From positions 8,773,710 through 8,837,709 of the forward strand of contig CP136062.1 of the NCBI GenBank assembly GCA_032622095.1: 64,000 nucleotides of DNA, read 5' to 3'. Below the pieces are notes generated by a model. That model saw only the letters and a program-made list of their open reading frames with translations, was not told the origin of the DNA and made no database searches. Shown here one piece after another: positions 32,178 to 45,845 of the stretch. A program made the translations under genes and the position numbers. Origin of the DNA: Siphonodentalium dalli (taxonomy: Eukaryota; Mollusca; Scaphopoda; Gadilida; Siphonodentaliidae). Positions within the stretch are counted from its first letter, which is position 1. Each line of letters begins with the position of its first letter.

Positions 32178-32625
32178 AAGTACAAGCCTGCAAATAGCGT
32201 GTCTGTCATTTGCAGAATGAGGTCCCCAGAGGGTTCATTTAGTGATACTATCCCGCATAGCGGGCTAGCATCACCAAATTCACCCTCTGTAGACCTCATT
32301 CTGCTTAGGCCTCATCTTCTGGGAAGTATCTATAGTATCAAATTAACATTGTTTTTAGTTACGTTTTCCCTTCGGGGAAGTTTCTATATCCCCTAATTTG
32401 CAGAAGATAAAATCCATAATCGAGGCGCCCAATGGGTGAACATCACCAACTTCAACTGGGGAACTTCAATCTGATTCTAGGTTTGCCGACAGCATAAGCA
32501 GAATGAGGTCCCCAGAGGGTGAATTTAGTGATGCTAGCCCGCTATGCGGGATAGCGTCACTAAATTCACCCTCTGGGGACCCCATTCTGCAAATGACAGT
32601 CAGGCTATTTGCAGGCTTGGTCAAG
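32178..32625. mobile_element. Compound palindromic element (M6 - spacer - M7)
   Basis: M6 (32182-32303) and M7 (32498-32621) are each palindromes built on gcagaatgaggtccccagag. The outer ends form a second inverted repeat: left caagcctgcaaatagcgtgt, right the inverse of ctatttgcaggcttgg. The spacer (ttaggcctcatcttctggga to cttcaatctgattctag) matches 17413-17600. The whole therefore looks like one element of about 450 bp whose two terminal arms are themselves hairpins. No target duplication was identified. Confidence 0.78.
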
Positions 32626-33009
32626 TATAAGTTAAATCATTCAAATTGTATATGCGGTATAGACTGTATGCATGTACATACCGTAACAGGTCGGGTGAAC
32701 CACTGTTTGATTTGATAAGACCGATTGGTCTAAAATTTACTGATACAAGATTACAGGCCCTCAAACTTTGCATTTTGTGCCAGGGTTGATGTTTTACCAA
32801 TCCCGTCACCCATATTCGAGGCAGGGGTAGGGTCAATAATATACATGTATGACGGGGTGTCATAAAGGACATTACAGTGACTATAGACATTTTTACAATA
32901 GAGACGAGTGCGAAATTTAGCACCCCTGATTTAAAAATTGCTCCCGTCTCCTTGGAAGGATTGATTGATCAGTTGTTCACAATACAGGTACCTGGTAGTA
33001 ATACATGTA

Positions 33010-33340
33010 GGGCTGAAAGGGGTCATTCCCACAAAAAAACCTGCTGAAGTTCAAGAGTACACAGGATTTGAAAATGTGCTGAAGGGAACACAAGGTTTGT
33101 GATTGGCATTAACACCATAACTAAACTGTTGTTCTGACGCCCATTAGCAGTTTATTTTCAGTTCATTTTGATGTTCATTGGAACGCAAACAATCATCCTC
33201 TAGTTTAACAATAATCATGGCAGATACCGGTACGAATAATAAACATCATTTAGAACGAGATTTAAAAATGCACCTTCAGCACATTTTCAAAACGTGTGTA
33301 CCCTTCAGCATTTTTTTGGCGAGAGCGACCCCTTCAGAAT
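33010..33340. mobile_element. TA-flanked inverted-repeat element, 331 bp
   Basis: The arms 33010-33085 and about 33269-33340 are inverted copies (gctgaaaggggtcattccca against the inverse of gagagcgaccccttcag; tttgaaaatgtgctgaagg against ccttcagcacattttcaaaa). TA lies on both outer sides, compatible with a Tc1/mariner-type target. There is no coding capacity. A solo arm lies at 1748-1810. Confidence 0.75.
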
Positions 33341-33342
33341 TA

Positions 33343-34131
33343 GTAGGCTTATAAAATCACATGATGTACATGTACATGTAGTTCAAATCAGGATGTGTCC
33401 AATCTGGTAATTAACTTATTGTTAACCTTTTTTCTCCATTTATTAAATTAATAAAGGTAGGCCTGCATCATGCATGTACCGGGTACTAGTAATCAAGAAT
33501 TATTCTTAATACTGGTCAGTATGATGGTCAGTCTGATTTCATTGTCACTCAAGTGAAAATTCGGACGACGATTCAAGATTTCGTAAGTGGAAGGAGTTCC
33601 ATACATGTAAGTAAGTATTAAACTGGTAGTTAGACTGCACATGCTCATATAAATATCCTTGGAAACCATCAATTGCGAAGTAATCGCAGTTGTGTGCACC
33701 GGTACATAAAAATAATGGCTGGAAAGATCACAGGGTAGTCAATCTCAATCTACAACAAAATCAATGTCACAATCATCATGTACCGGTAAGGCGACACTGC
33801 AATCATGGGAACAATCTATCCACGATTTTGTCGGACCCGATTCCTCCACCCGAAAATATCAAAGAAAATGAAATCGACCATATTACACCATACCGTAGAT
33901 ATCTTCGTCTGAACTAGTAACTACGCTTAATTGTAAATACATGTTTTTACATTTCGATTCGGGATGCGACAATTGGGGATCAACTAACGCTAATTATTTC
34001 GCCATCTCTAGTCATTCCATTAATATATATATTTTTTTCGGGTGGAAGAATAAGTTTTATACATGTACTACAGGTACATACATGTATTTAAATCGGGTTT
34101 TCCAACTTCCAAGTTCACTATTTTATTTACA
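33343..34131. other. Unassigned, with a weak open frame at 33800-33917
   Basis: A plus-strand frame ends SDPIPPPENIKENEIDHI and reaches a TAG at 33915. It has no motif and no clear acceptor, and another frame over the same bases is equally open. I do not call a gene. Confidence 0.3.
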
Positions 34132-34133
34132 TA

Positions 34134-34491
34134 CCCTGCTTGACAAAACAAGTGTCCAATGTCACATCGGTGTATTTGCCATTCGGCCGCGGTGTCAGAG
34201 TTTGGAACTGCAGTTGAGCACCGCGGCCGAATGGCAAGTACGGTACACCATGGGCGAACGGCAACTACACCGCGGTCGGACCGCATGTACACCATGGTTA
34301 GATTTCTGGTTCGTATCATCTTTTTTCAGTTTAATGAACGTACACAGCGGCAACTACACCATGGCCAAATGGCAAGTACACGGCAACCCAACTGTAGTTA
34401 GCCGGTGGAGCCGCGGTGTAGTTGCATTTCAGCCGCGGTGGCAACGCTAACCGCACCGCGGTTAAGTGGACAATTGTTTTGTCCAGCAGGG
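34134..34491. mobile_element. TA-flanked inverted-repeat element F, full copy
   Basis: The ends ccctgcttgacaaaacaagt and the inverse ccctgctggacaaaacaatt lie just inside TA at 34132-34133 and 34492-34493. The 358-bp interior is GC-rich and full of secondary hairpins, for example gccattcggccgcggtg at 34178 pairing with caccgcggccgaatggc ending at 34235. It is a non-autonomous element, probably Tc1/mariner-like by its TA target. Other copies lie at 30090-30202 and 34593-34811. Confidence 0.85.
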
Positions 34492-34592
34492 TACTGTAGT
34501 ATGCACATTCCAGCAAACTTTTGTACCAACAGCCAAGTACGATATGCTTAAGCCTACCAGTCACTGCTATGCGTTCCGGGGCCCCAAGCATA

Positions 34593-34811
34593 CCCCGCTG
34601 GACAAAGCAAGTGTCCATTGGTACCGTGGTGTATTTGCCGTTCGGCCGCGGTGTCAAGAGTTTGTAACTGCAGTTAACGGCAAATTCACTGCGGCCGAAC
34701 AGCAACTACTAGTAGCATACCCGAATGACATGTACACCGTGGTTAGATTTCTGGTTTGTGTCGTCTTTTTTCGGTTTAATTTTAATGAAAGTACACCACG
34801 GCCCAACTATA
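34593..34811. mobile_element. TA-flanked element F, copy truncated by the satellite array
   Basis: It starts ccccgctggacaaagcaagt after TA at 34591-34592 and follows copy 34134-34491 until cccaactata at 34811. There element B of the satellite begins. The missing right end is either lost or on the far side of the array. Confidence 0.85.
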
Positions 34812-35136
34812 GGTTACAAACAACTAATTATATAGAGTTACTCTTCTTGAATTTGTGTAGGGAAACTCGAGTCAGCATAAAAAAAAATTCTGGCTGCTGA
34901 TTGGTTGATTATCATTGAGGGAAATATCCCTAATCGGGAACAGAAAATCATAGCCTACGTAAATATGGCGATCGTGTATGTTTAGATGTCCAGGAAGAGT
35001 CTGGTGGCGTCCAGAAGTTACGGAAGGGGTCTGGGTATTTTTATGCTGCTGATTTTTTTGCAGTAAATGGGGTAGTTGTGGAAATGCAAGATTATCGTTT
35101 GAAAACAATACCGAAAATAATTAGTTGTGTGTAACC
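34812..35136. mobile_element. Element B0, leftmost copy, internally deleted
   Basis: The ends ggttacaaacaactaattat and the inverse of ataattagttgtgtgtaacc are intact, with TATA on both sides (34808-34811, 35137-35140). Compared with the 452-bp copies it lacks 127 bp, removed between two AAAA tracts (accgaaaa and tggaaaataatt). It forms the exact left edge of the satellite array. Confidence 0.88.
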
Positions 35137-36906
35137 TATAGGCAAAAAATTCACATTTTTCAAATATCGTTCAGGGCAGCGAATTTAGGAACACTGATAA
35201 ACAAAGACTCACTCGTTTTGTTGAGTTATTATATTTTCACGCCCTACATACCCATTTTCAGATTATGCGAGACATTTATTAACCCTCTGTCGCCGGAACT
35301 TCAACTTTTTCCGGAGGCGAAATTTTCTGAAAATCATCCATTTTGTGCATATGGGTGGACCTTTAATGTTCAAAATAGCACGGTCGAGGTGATGGAAGTT
35401 TCTCTGAGAGAAATTCGACTCAAACTCCTAAAAAGTACTAAAATTTAAAGGGACATCCGCCTATCATTGAACCAAACCATCATCGGATGGTGAAATTTTG
35501 AGGGGGGGGGGTCTATTTCAAATGCAATTAAACATTGTATTGTTCAAAATTAGATAAATTCCTTAAAACGTATGGTTGATATACGTGACTAGTTTTCAAA
35601 ACTTATACATATTACTTTCTATCGTGTGCGTTATGCACGCGAGTCGGTTTTTACAAATTAAATTATGATGAAAAACCATGAATTTGGGGTGTGGTCACAT
35701 TTGTGGTCATAATATCCCCATTAGTGAGTGGATGGACATGGGACATGCGACACTGTGCAGTATATATGTCTATGACAAGCCTAACATGAGACATTAGTAT
35801 CTTTTCTACTAAACTGCGCTTCCAGATTTATCAGGATTCTATTACTGGTGTTATTTCTTACCCCAAAAAAATTGTTAATTTTAAAACGGGGTATGTGGGT
35901 TAAATGACCGCTGGGAGATAATAGGATGCCCAATGACTCCTATATTTCTATTGTATCACGGTAAAGCTTTTTTTGTAAAATTGGCGCGGTTTACACGATA
36001 AAACTGCAATTTACTTTTCAATTATAGGCAAAAAATTCACATTTTTCAAATATCGTTCAGGGCAGCGAATTTAGGAACACCGATAGACTCACTCGTTTTG
36101 TTGAGTTATTATATTTTCACGCCCTACAGACCCATTTTCAGATTATGCGAGACATTTATTAACCCTCTGTCGCCGGAACTTCAACTTTTTCCGGAGGCGA
36201 AATTTTCTGAAAATCATCCATTTTGTGCATATGGGTGGACCTTTAATGTTCAAAATAGCACGGTCGAGGTGATGGAAGTTTCTCTGAGAGAAATTCGACT
36301 CAAACTCCTAAAAGTACTAAAATTTAAAGGGACATCCGCCTATCATTGAACCAAACCATCATCGGATGGTGAAATTTTGAGGGGGGGGGGGTCTATTTCA
36401 AATGCAATTAAACATTGTATTGTTCAAAATTAGATAAATTCCTTAAAACGTATGGTTGATATACGTGACTAGTTTTCAAAACTTATACATATTACTTTCT
36501 ATCGTGTGCGTTATGCACGCGAGTCGGTTTTTACAAATTAAATTATGATGAAAAACCATGAATTTGGGGTGTGGTCACATTTGTGGTCATAATATCCCCA
36601 TTAGTGAGTGGATGGACATGGGACATGCGACACTGTGCAGTATATATGTCTATGACAAACCTAACATGAGACATTAGTATCTTTTCTACTAAACTGCGCT
36701 TCCAGATTTATCAGGATTCTATTACTGGTGTTATTTCTTACCCCAAAACAATTGTTAATTTTAAAACGGGGTATGTGGGTTAAATGACCGCTGGGAGATA
36801 ATAGGATGCCCAATGACTCCTATATTTCTATTGTATCACGGTAAAGCTTTTTTTGTAAAATTGGCGCGGTTTACACGATAAAACTGCAATTTACTTTTCA
36901 ATTATA

Positions 36907-37358
36907 GGTTACAAACAACTAATTATATAGAGTTACTCTTCTTGAATTTGTGTAGGGATACTCGAGTCAGCATAAAAAAAAATTCTGGCTGCTGATTGGT
37001 TGATTATCATTGAGGGAAATATCCCTAATCGGGAACAGAAAATCATAGCCTACGTAAATATGGCGATCGTGTATGTTTAGATGTCCAGGAAGAGTCTGGT
37101 GGCGTCCAGAAGTTACGGAAGGGGTCTGGGTATTTTTATGCTGCTGATTTTTTTGCAGTAAATGGGGTAGTTGTGGAAATGCAAGATTATCGTTTGAAAA
37201 CAATACCGAAAAGGGCGCGTTTGTTGTCACATACTGGTGCAGAGGATGACGTTCTAAGGGAAAATTGACCACTTGAAGTTCAACTAGGTCAAACCCATGG
37301 CCGGCGGGACTTTTAGTTAACACTGTCGCCTATGGAAAATAATTAGTTGTGTGTAACC
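36907..37358. mobile_element. Element B1
   Basis: The 452-bp element has about 20-bp terminal inverted repeats beginning ggttac, flanked by TATA on each side. The empty site (caattata then ggcaaaa) is present at the A-A junctions, for example 36021-36033. This supports a 4-bp TATA target duplication. It includes the interior missing from B0 (gggcgcgtttgttgtcacat onward). Confidence 0.92.
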
Positions 37359-39140
37359 TATAGGCAAAAAATTCACATTTTTCAAATATCGTTCAGGGCA
37401 GCGAATTTAGGAACACTGATAAACAAAGACTCACTCGTTTTGTTGAGTTATTATATTTTCACGCCCTACATACCCATTTTCAGATTATGCGAGACATTTA
37501 TTAACCCTCTGTCGCCGGAACTTCAACTTTTTCCGGAGGCGAAATTTTTCTGAAAATCATCCATTTTGTGCATATGGGTGGACCTTTAATGTTCAAAATA
37601 GCACGGTCGAGGTGATGGAAGTTTCTCTGAGAGAAATTCGACTCAAACTCCTAAAAAGTACTAAAATTTAAAGGGACATCCGCCTATCATTGAACCAAAC
37701 CATCATCGGATGGTGAAATTTTGAGGGGGGGGGGGGGGTCTATTTCAAATGCAATTAAACATTGTATTGTTCAAAATTAGATAAATTCCTTAAAACGTAT
37801 GGTTGATATACGTGACTAGTTTTCAAAACTTATACATATTACTTTCTATCGTGTGCGTTATGCACGCGAGTCGGTTTTTACAAATTAAATTATGATGAAA
37901 AACCATGAATTTGGGGTGTGGTCACATTTGTGGTCATAATATCCCCATTAGTGAGTGGATGGACATGGGACATGCGACACTGTGCAGTATATATGTCTAT
38001 GACAAGCCTAACATGAGACATTAGTATCTTTTCTACTAAACTGCGCTTCCAGATTTATCAGGATTCTATTACTGGTGTTATTTCTTACCCCAAAAAAATT
38101 GTTAATTTTAAAACGGGGTATGTGGGTTAAATGACCGCTGGGAGATAATAGGATGCCCAATGACTCCTATATTTCTATTGTATCACGGTAAAGCCTTTTT
38201 TGTAAAATTGGCGCGGTTTACACGATAAAACTGCAATTTACTTTTCAATTATAGGCAAAAAATTCACATTTTTCAAATATCGTTCAGGGCAGCGAATTTA
38301 GGAACACCGATAAACAAAGACTCACTCGTTTTGTTGAGTTATTATATTTTCACGCCCTACAGACTCATTTTCAGATTATGCGAGACATTTATTAACCCTC
38401 TGTCGCCGGAACTTCAACTTTTTCCGGAGGCGAAATTTTCTGAAAATCATCCATTTTGTGCATATGGGTGGACCTTTAATGTTCAAAATAGCACGGTCGA
38501 GGTGATGGAAGTTTCTCTGAGAGAAATTCGACTCAAACTCCTAAAAGTACTAAAATTTAAAGGGACATCCGCCTATCATTGAACCAAACCATCATCGGAT
38601 GGTGAAATTTTGAGGGGGGGGGGGGTCTATTTCAAATGCAATTAAACATTGTATTGTTCAAAATTAGATAAATTCCTTAAAACGTATGGTTGATATACGT
38701 GACTAGTTTTCAAAACTTATACATATTACTTTCTATCGTGTGCGTTATGCACGCGAGTCGGTTTTTACAAATTAAATTATGATGAAAAACCATGAATTTG
38801 GGGTGTGGTCACATTTGTGGTCATAATATCCCCATTAGTGAGTGGATGGACATGGGACATGCGACACTGTGCAGTATATATGTCTATGACAAACCTAACA
38901 TGAGACATTAGTATCTTTTCTACTAAACTGCGCTTCCAGATTTATCAGGATTCTATTACTGGTGTTATTTCTTACCCCAAAACAATTGTTAATTTTAAAA
39001 CGGGGTATGTGGGTTAAATGACCGCTGGGAGATAATAGGATGCCCAATGACTCCTATATTTCTATTGTATCACGGTAAAGCTTTTTTTGTAAAATTGGCG
39101 CGGTTTACACGATAAAACTGCAATTTACTTTTCAATTATA

Positions 39141-39592
39141 GGTTACAAACAACTAATTATATAGAGTTACTCTTCTTGAATTTGTGTAGGGATACTCGAG
39201 TCAGCATAAAAAAAAATTCTGGCTGCTGATTGGTTGATTATCATTGAGGGAAATATCCCTAATCGGGAACAGAAAATCATAGCCTACGTAAATATGGCGA
39301 TCGTGTATGTTTAGATGTCCAGGAAGAGTCTGGTGGCGTCCAGAAGTTACGGAAGGGGTCTGGGTATTTTTATGCTGCTGATTTTTTTGCCGTAAATGGG
39401 GTAGTTGTGGAAATGCAAGATTATCGTTTGAAAACAATACCGAAAAGGGCGCGTTTGTTGTCACATACTGGTGCAGAGGATGACGTTCTAAGGGAAAATT
39501 GACCACTTGAAGTTCAACTAGGTCAAACCCATGGCCGGCGGGACTTTTAGTTAACACTGTCGCCTATGGAAAATAATTAGTTGTGTGTAACC
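39141..39592. mobile_element. Element B2
   Basis: It is nearly identical to B1, with one visible substitution (ttgccgtaaa near 39390). It has the same position relative to its A neighbours. Confidence 0.92.
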
Positions 39593-41374
39593 TATAGGCA
39601 AAAAATTCACATTTTTCAAATATCGTTCAGGGCAGCGAATTTAGGAACACTGATAAACAAAGACTCACTCGTTTTGTTGAGTTATTATATTTTCACGCCC
39701 TACATACCCATTTTCAGATTATGCGAGACATTTATTAACCCTCTGTCGCCGGAACTTCAACTTTTTCCGGAGGCGAAATTTTCTGAAAATCATCCATTTT
39801 GTGCATATGGGTGGACCTTTAATGTTCAAAATAGCACGGTCGAGGTGATGGAAGTTTCTCTGAGAGAAATTCGACTCATACTCCTAAAAAGTACTAAAAT
39901 TTAAAGGGACATCCGCCTATCATTGAACCAAACCATCATCGGATGGTGAAATTTTGAGGGGGGGGGGGGGTCTATTTCAAATGCAATTAAACATTGTATT
40001 GTTCAAAATTAGATAAATTCCTTAAAACGTATGGTTGATATACGTGACTAGTTTTCAAAACTTATACATATTACTTTCTATCGTGTGCGTTATGCACGCG
40101 AGTCGGTTTTTACAAATTAAATTATGATGAAAAACCATGAATTTGGGGTGTGGTCACATTTGTGGTCATAATATCCCCATTAGTGAGTGGATGGACATGG
40201 GACATGCGACACTGTGCAGTATATATGTCTATGACAAGCCTAACATGAGACATTAGTATCTTTTCTACTAAACTGCGCTTCCAGATTTATCAGGATTCTA
40301 TTACTGGTGTTATTTCTTACCCCAAAAAAATTGTTAATTTTAAAACGGGGTATGTGGGTTAAATGACCGCTGGGAGATAATAGGATGCCCAATGACTCCT
40401 ATATTTCTATTGTATCACGGTAAAGCTTTTTTTCGTAAAATTGGCGCGGTTTACACGATAAAACTGCAATTTACTTTTCAATTATAGGCAAAAAATTCAC
40501 ATTTTTCAAATATCGTTCAGGGCAGCGAATTTAGGAACACCGATAAACAAAGACTCACTCGTTTTGTTGAGTTATTATATTTTCACGCCCTACAGACCCA
40601 TTTTCAGATTATGCGAGACATTTATTAACCCTCTGTCGCCGGAACTTCAACTTTTTCCGGAGGCGAAATTTTCTGAAAATCATCCATTTTGTGCATATGG
40701 GTGGACCTTTAATGTTCAAAATAGCACGGTCGATGTGATGGAAGTTTCTCTGAGAGAAATTCGACTCAAACTCCTAAAAGTACTAAAATTTAAAGGGACA
40801 TCCGCCTATCATTGAACCAAACCATCATCGGATGGTGAAATTTTGAGGGGGGGGGGGGGTCTATTTCAAATGCAATTAAACATTGTATTGTTCAAAATTA
40901 GATAAATTCCTTAAAACGTATGGTTGATATACGTGACTAGTTTTCAAAACTTATACATATTACTTTCTATCGTGTGCGTTATGCACGCGAGTCGGTTTTT
41001 ACAAATTAAATTATGATGAAAAACCATGAATTTGGGGTGTGGTCACATTTGTGGTCATAATATCCCCATTAGTGAGTGGATGGACATGGGACATGCGACA
41101 CTGTGCAGTATATATGTCTATGACAAACCTAACATGAGACATTAGTATCTTTTCTACTAAACTGCGCTTCCAGATTTATCAGGATTCTATTACTGGTGTT
41201 ATTTCTTACCCCAAAACAATTGTTAATTTTAAAACGGGGTATGTGGGTTAAATGACCGCTGGGAGATAATAGGATGCCCAATGACTCCTATATTTCTATT
41301 GTATCACGGTAAAGCTTTTTTTGTAAAATTGGCGCGGTTTACACGATAAAACTGCAATTTACTTTTCAATTATA

Positions 41375-41826
41375 GGTTACAAACAACTAATTATATAGAG
41401 TTACTCTTCTTGAATTTGTGTAGGGATACTCGAGTCAGCATAAAAAAAAATTCTGGCTGCTGATTGGTTGATTATCATTGAGGGAAATATCCCTAATCGG
41501 GAACAGAAAATCATAGCCTACGTAAATATGGCGATCGTGTATGTTTAGATGTCCAGGAAGAGTCTGGTGGCGTCCAGAAGTTACGGAAGGGGTCTGGGTA
41601 TTTTTATGCTGCTGATTTTTTTGCAGTAAATGGGGTAGTTGTGGAAATGCAAGATTATCGTTTGAAAACAATACCGAAAAGGGCGCGTTTGTTGTCACAT
41701 ACTGGTGCAGAGGATGACGTTCTAAGGGAAAATTGACCACTTGAAGTTCAACTAGGTCAAACCCATGGCCGGCGGGACTTTTAGTTAACACTGTCGCCTA
41801 TGGAAAATAATTAGTTGTGTGTAACC
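41375..41826. mobile_element. Element B3
   Basis: A 452-bp copy in the same context as B1. No distinguishing change was noticed. Confidence 0.92.
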
Positions 41827-43610
41827 TATAGGCAAAAAATTCACATTTTTCAAATATCGTTCAGGGCAGCGAATTTAGGAACACTGATAAACAAAGACTC
41901 ACTCGTTTTGTTGAGTTATTATATTTTCACGCCCTACATACCCATTTTCAGATTATGCGAGACATTTATTAACCCTCTGTCGCCGGAACTTCAACTTTTT
42001 CCGGAGGCGAAATTTTCTGAAAATCATCCATTTTGTGCATATGGGTGGACCTTTAATGTTCAAAATAGCACGGTCGAGGTGATGGAAGTTTCTCTGAGAG
42101 AAATTCGACTCAAACTCCTAAAAAGTACTAAAATTTAAAGGGACATCCGCCTATCATTGAACCAAACCATCATCGGATGGTGAAATTTTGAGGGGGGGGG
42201 GGGGGGGTCTATTTCAAATGCAATTAAACATTGTATTGTTCAAAATTAGATAAATTCCTTAAAACGTATGGTTGATATACGTGACTAGTTTTCAAAACTT
42301 ATACATATTACTTTCTATCGTGTGCGTTATGCACGCGAGTCGGTTTTTACAAATTAAATTATGATGAAAAACCATGAATTTGGGGTGTGGTCACATTTGT
42401 GGTCATAATATCCCCATTAGTGAGTGGATGGACATGGGACATGCGACACTGTGCAGTATATATGTCTATGACAAGCCTAACATGAGACATTAGTATCTTT
42501 TCTACTAAACTGCGCTTCCAGATTTATCAGGATTCTATTACTGGTGTTATTTCTTACCCCAAAAAAATTGTTAATTTTAAAACGGGGTATGTGGGTTAAA
42601 TGACCGCTGGGAGATAATAGGATGCCCAATGACTCCTATATTTCTATTGTATCACGGTAAAGCTTTTTTTGTAAAATTGGCGCGGTTTACACGATAAAAC
42701 TGCAATTTACTTTTCAATTATAGGCAAAAAATTCACATTTTTCAAATATCGTTCAGGGCAGCGAATTTAGGAACACCGATAAACAAAGACTCACTCGTTT
42801 TGTTGAGTTATTATATTTTCACGCCCTACAGACCCATTTTCAGATTATGCGAGACATTTATTAACCCTCTGTCGCCGGAACTTCAACTTTTTCCGGAGGC
42901 GAAATTTTCTGAAAATCATCCATTTTGTGCATATGGGTGGACCTTTAATGTTCAAAATAGCACGGTCGAGGTGATGGAAGTTTCTCTGAGAGAAATTCGA
43001 CTCAAACTCCTAAAAGTACTAAAATTTAAAGGGACATCCGCCTATCATTGAACCAAACCATCATCGGATGGTGAAATTTTGAGGGGGGGGGGGGGTCTAT
43101 TTCAAATGCAATTAAACATTGTATTGTTCAAAATTAGATAAATTCCTTAAAACGTATGGTTGATATACGTGACTAGTTTTCAAAACTTATACATATTACT
43201 TTCTATCGTGTGCGTTATGCACGCGAGTCGGTTTTTACAAATTAAATTATGATGAAAAACCATGAATTTGGGGTGTGGTCACATTTGTGGTCATAATATC
43301 CCCATTAGTGAGTGGATGGACATGGGACATGCGACACTGTGCAGTATATATGTCTATGACAAACCTAACATGAGACATTAGTATCTTTTCTACTAAACTG
43401 CGCTTCCAGATTTATCAGGATTCTATTACTGGTGTTATTTCTTACCCCAAAACAATTGTTAATTTTAAAACGGGGTATGTGGGTTAAATGACCGCTGGGA
43501 GATAATAGGATGCCCAATGACTCCTATATTTCTATTGTATCACGGTAAAGCTTTTTTTGTAAAATTGGCGCGGTTTACACGATAAAACTGCAATTTACTT
43601 TTCAATTATA

Positions 43611-44062
43611 GGTTACAAACAACTAATTATATAGAGTTACTCTTCTTGAATTTGTGTAGGGATACTCGAGTCAGCATAAAAAAAAATTCTGGCTGCTGAT
43701 TGGTTGATTATCATTGAGGGAAATATCCCTAATCGGGAACAGAAAATCATAGCCTACGTAAATATGGCGATCGTGTATGTTTAGATGTCCAGGAAGAGTC
43801 TGGTGGCGTCCAGAAGTTACGGAAGGGGTCTGGGTATTTTTATGCTGCTGATTTTTTTGCAGTAAATGGGGTAGTTGTGGAAATGCAAGATTATCGTTTG
43901 AAAACAATACCGAAAAGGGCGCGTTTGTTGTCACATACTGGTGCAGAGGATGACGTTCTAAGGGAAAATTGACCACTTGAAGTTCAACTAGGTCAAACCC
44001 ATGGCCGGCGGGACTTTTAGTTAACACTGTCGCCTATGGAAAATAATTAGTTGTGTGTAACC
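43611..44062. mobile_element. Element B4
   Basis: A 452-bp copy in the same context as B1. No distinguishing change was noticed. Confidence 0.92.
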
Positions 44063-45845
44063 TATAGGCAAAAAATTCACATTTTTCAAATATCGTTCAG
44101 GGCAGCGAATTTAGGAACACTGATAAACAAAGACTCACTCGTTTTGTTGAGTTATTATATTTTCACGCCCTACATACCCATTTTCAGATTATGCGAGACA
44201 TTTATTAACCCTCTGTCGCCGGAACTTCAACTTTTTCCGGAGGCGAAATTTTCTGAAAATCATCCATTTTGTGCATATGGGTGGACCTTTAATGTTCAAA
44301 ATAGCACGGTCGAGGTGATGGAAGTTTCTCTGAGAGAAATTCGACTCAAACTCCTAAAAAGTACTAAAATTTAAAGGGACATCCGCCTATCATTGAACCA
44401 AACCATCATCGGATGGTGAAATTTTGAGGGGGGGGGGGGGGGTCTATTTCAAATGCAATTAAACATTGTATTGTTCAAAATTAGATAAATTCCTTAAAAC
44501 GTATGGTTGATATACGTGACTAGTTTTCAAAACTTATACATATTACTTTCTATCGTGTGCGTTATGCACGCGAGTCGGTTTTTACAAATTAAATTATGAT
44601 GAAAAACCATGAATTTGGGGTGTGGTCACATTTGTGGTCATAATATCCCCATTAGTGAGTGGATGGACATGGGACATGCGACACTGTGCAGTATATATGT
44701 CTATGACAAGCCTAACATGAGACATTAGTATCTTTTCTACTAAACTGCGCTTCCAGATTTATCAGGATTCTATTACTGGTGTTATTTCTTACCCCAAAAA
44801 AATTGTTAATTTTAAAACGGGGTATGTGGGTTAAATGACCGCTGGGAGATAATAGGATGCCCAATGACTCCTATATTTCTATTGTATCACGGTAAAGCTT
44901 TTTTTGTAAAATTGGCGCGGTTTACACGATAAAACTGCAATTTACTTTTCAATTATAGGCAAAAAATTCACATTTTTCAAATATCGTTCAGGGCAGCGAA
45001 TTTAGGAACACCGATAAACAAAGACTCACTCGTTTTGTTGAGTTATTATATTTTCACGCCCTACAGACCCATTTTCAGATTATGCGAGACATTTATTAAC
45101 CCTCTGTCGCCGGAACTTCAACTTTTTCCGGAGGCGAAATTTTCTGAAAATCATCCATTTTGTGCATATGGGTGGACCTTTAATGTTCAAAATAGCACGG
45201 TCGAGGTGATGGAAGTTTCTCTGAGAGAAATTCGACTCAAACTCCTAAAAGTACTAAAATTTAAAGGGACATCCGCCTATCATTGAACCAAACCATCATC
45301 GGATGGTGAAATTTTGAGGGGGGGGGGGGGTCTATTTCAAATGCAATTAAACATTGTATTGTTCAAAATTAGATAAATTCCTTAAAACGTATGGTTGATA
45401 TACGTGACTAGTTTTCAAAACTTATACATATTACTTTCTATCGTGTGCGTTATGCACGCGAGTCGGTTTTTACAAATTAAATTATGATGAAAAACCATGA
45501 ATTTGGGGTGTGGTCACATTTGTGGTCATAATATCCCCATTAGTGAGTGGATGGACATGGGACATGCGACACTGTGCAGTATATATGTCTATGACAAACC
45601 TAACATGAGACATTAGTATCTTTTCTACTAAACTGCGCTTCCAGATTTATCAGGATTCTATTACTGGTGTTATTTCTTACCCCAAAACAATTGTTAATTT
45701 TAAAACGGGGTATGTGGGTTAAATGACCGCTGGGAGATAATAGGATGCCCAATGACTCCTATATTTCTATTGTATCACGGTAAAGCTTTTTTTGTAAAAT
45801 TGGCGCGGTTTACACGATAAAACTGCAATTTACTTTTCAATTATA

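Noticed and set aside
33690-33917. Coding exon ending at 33917
   Set aside because: Two frames are equally open, there is no clear acceptor and no recognisable domain.
35141-36026. CENP-B-box-like motif in monomer A, which would suggest a centromere
   Set aside because: No match to the nTTCGnnnnAnnCGGGn pattern was seen, so centromeric function is not supported by sequence alone.
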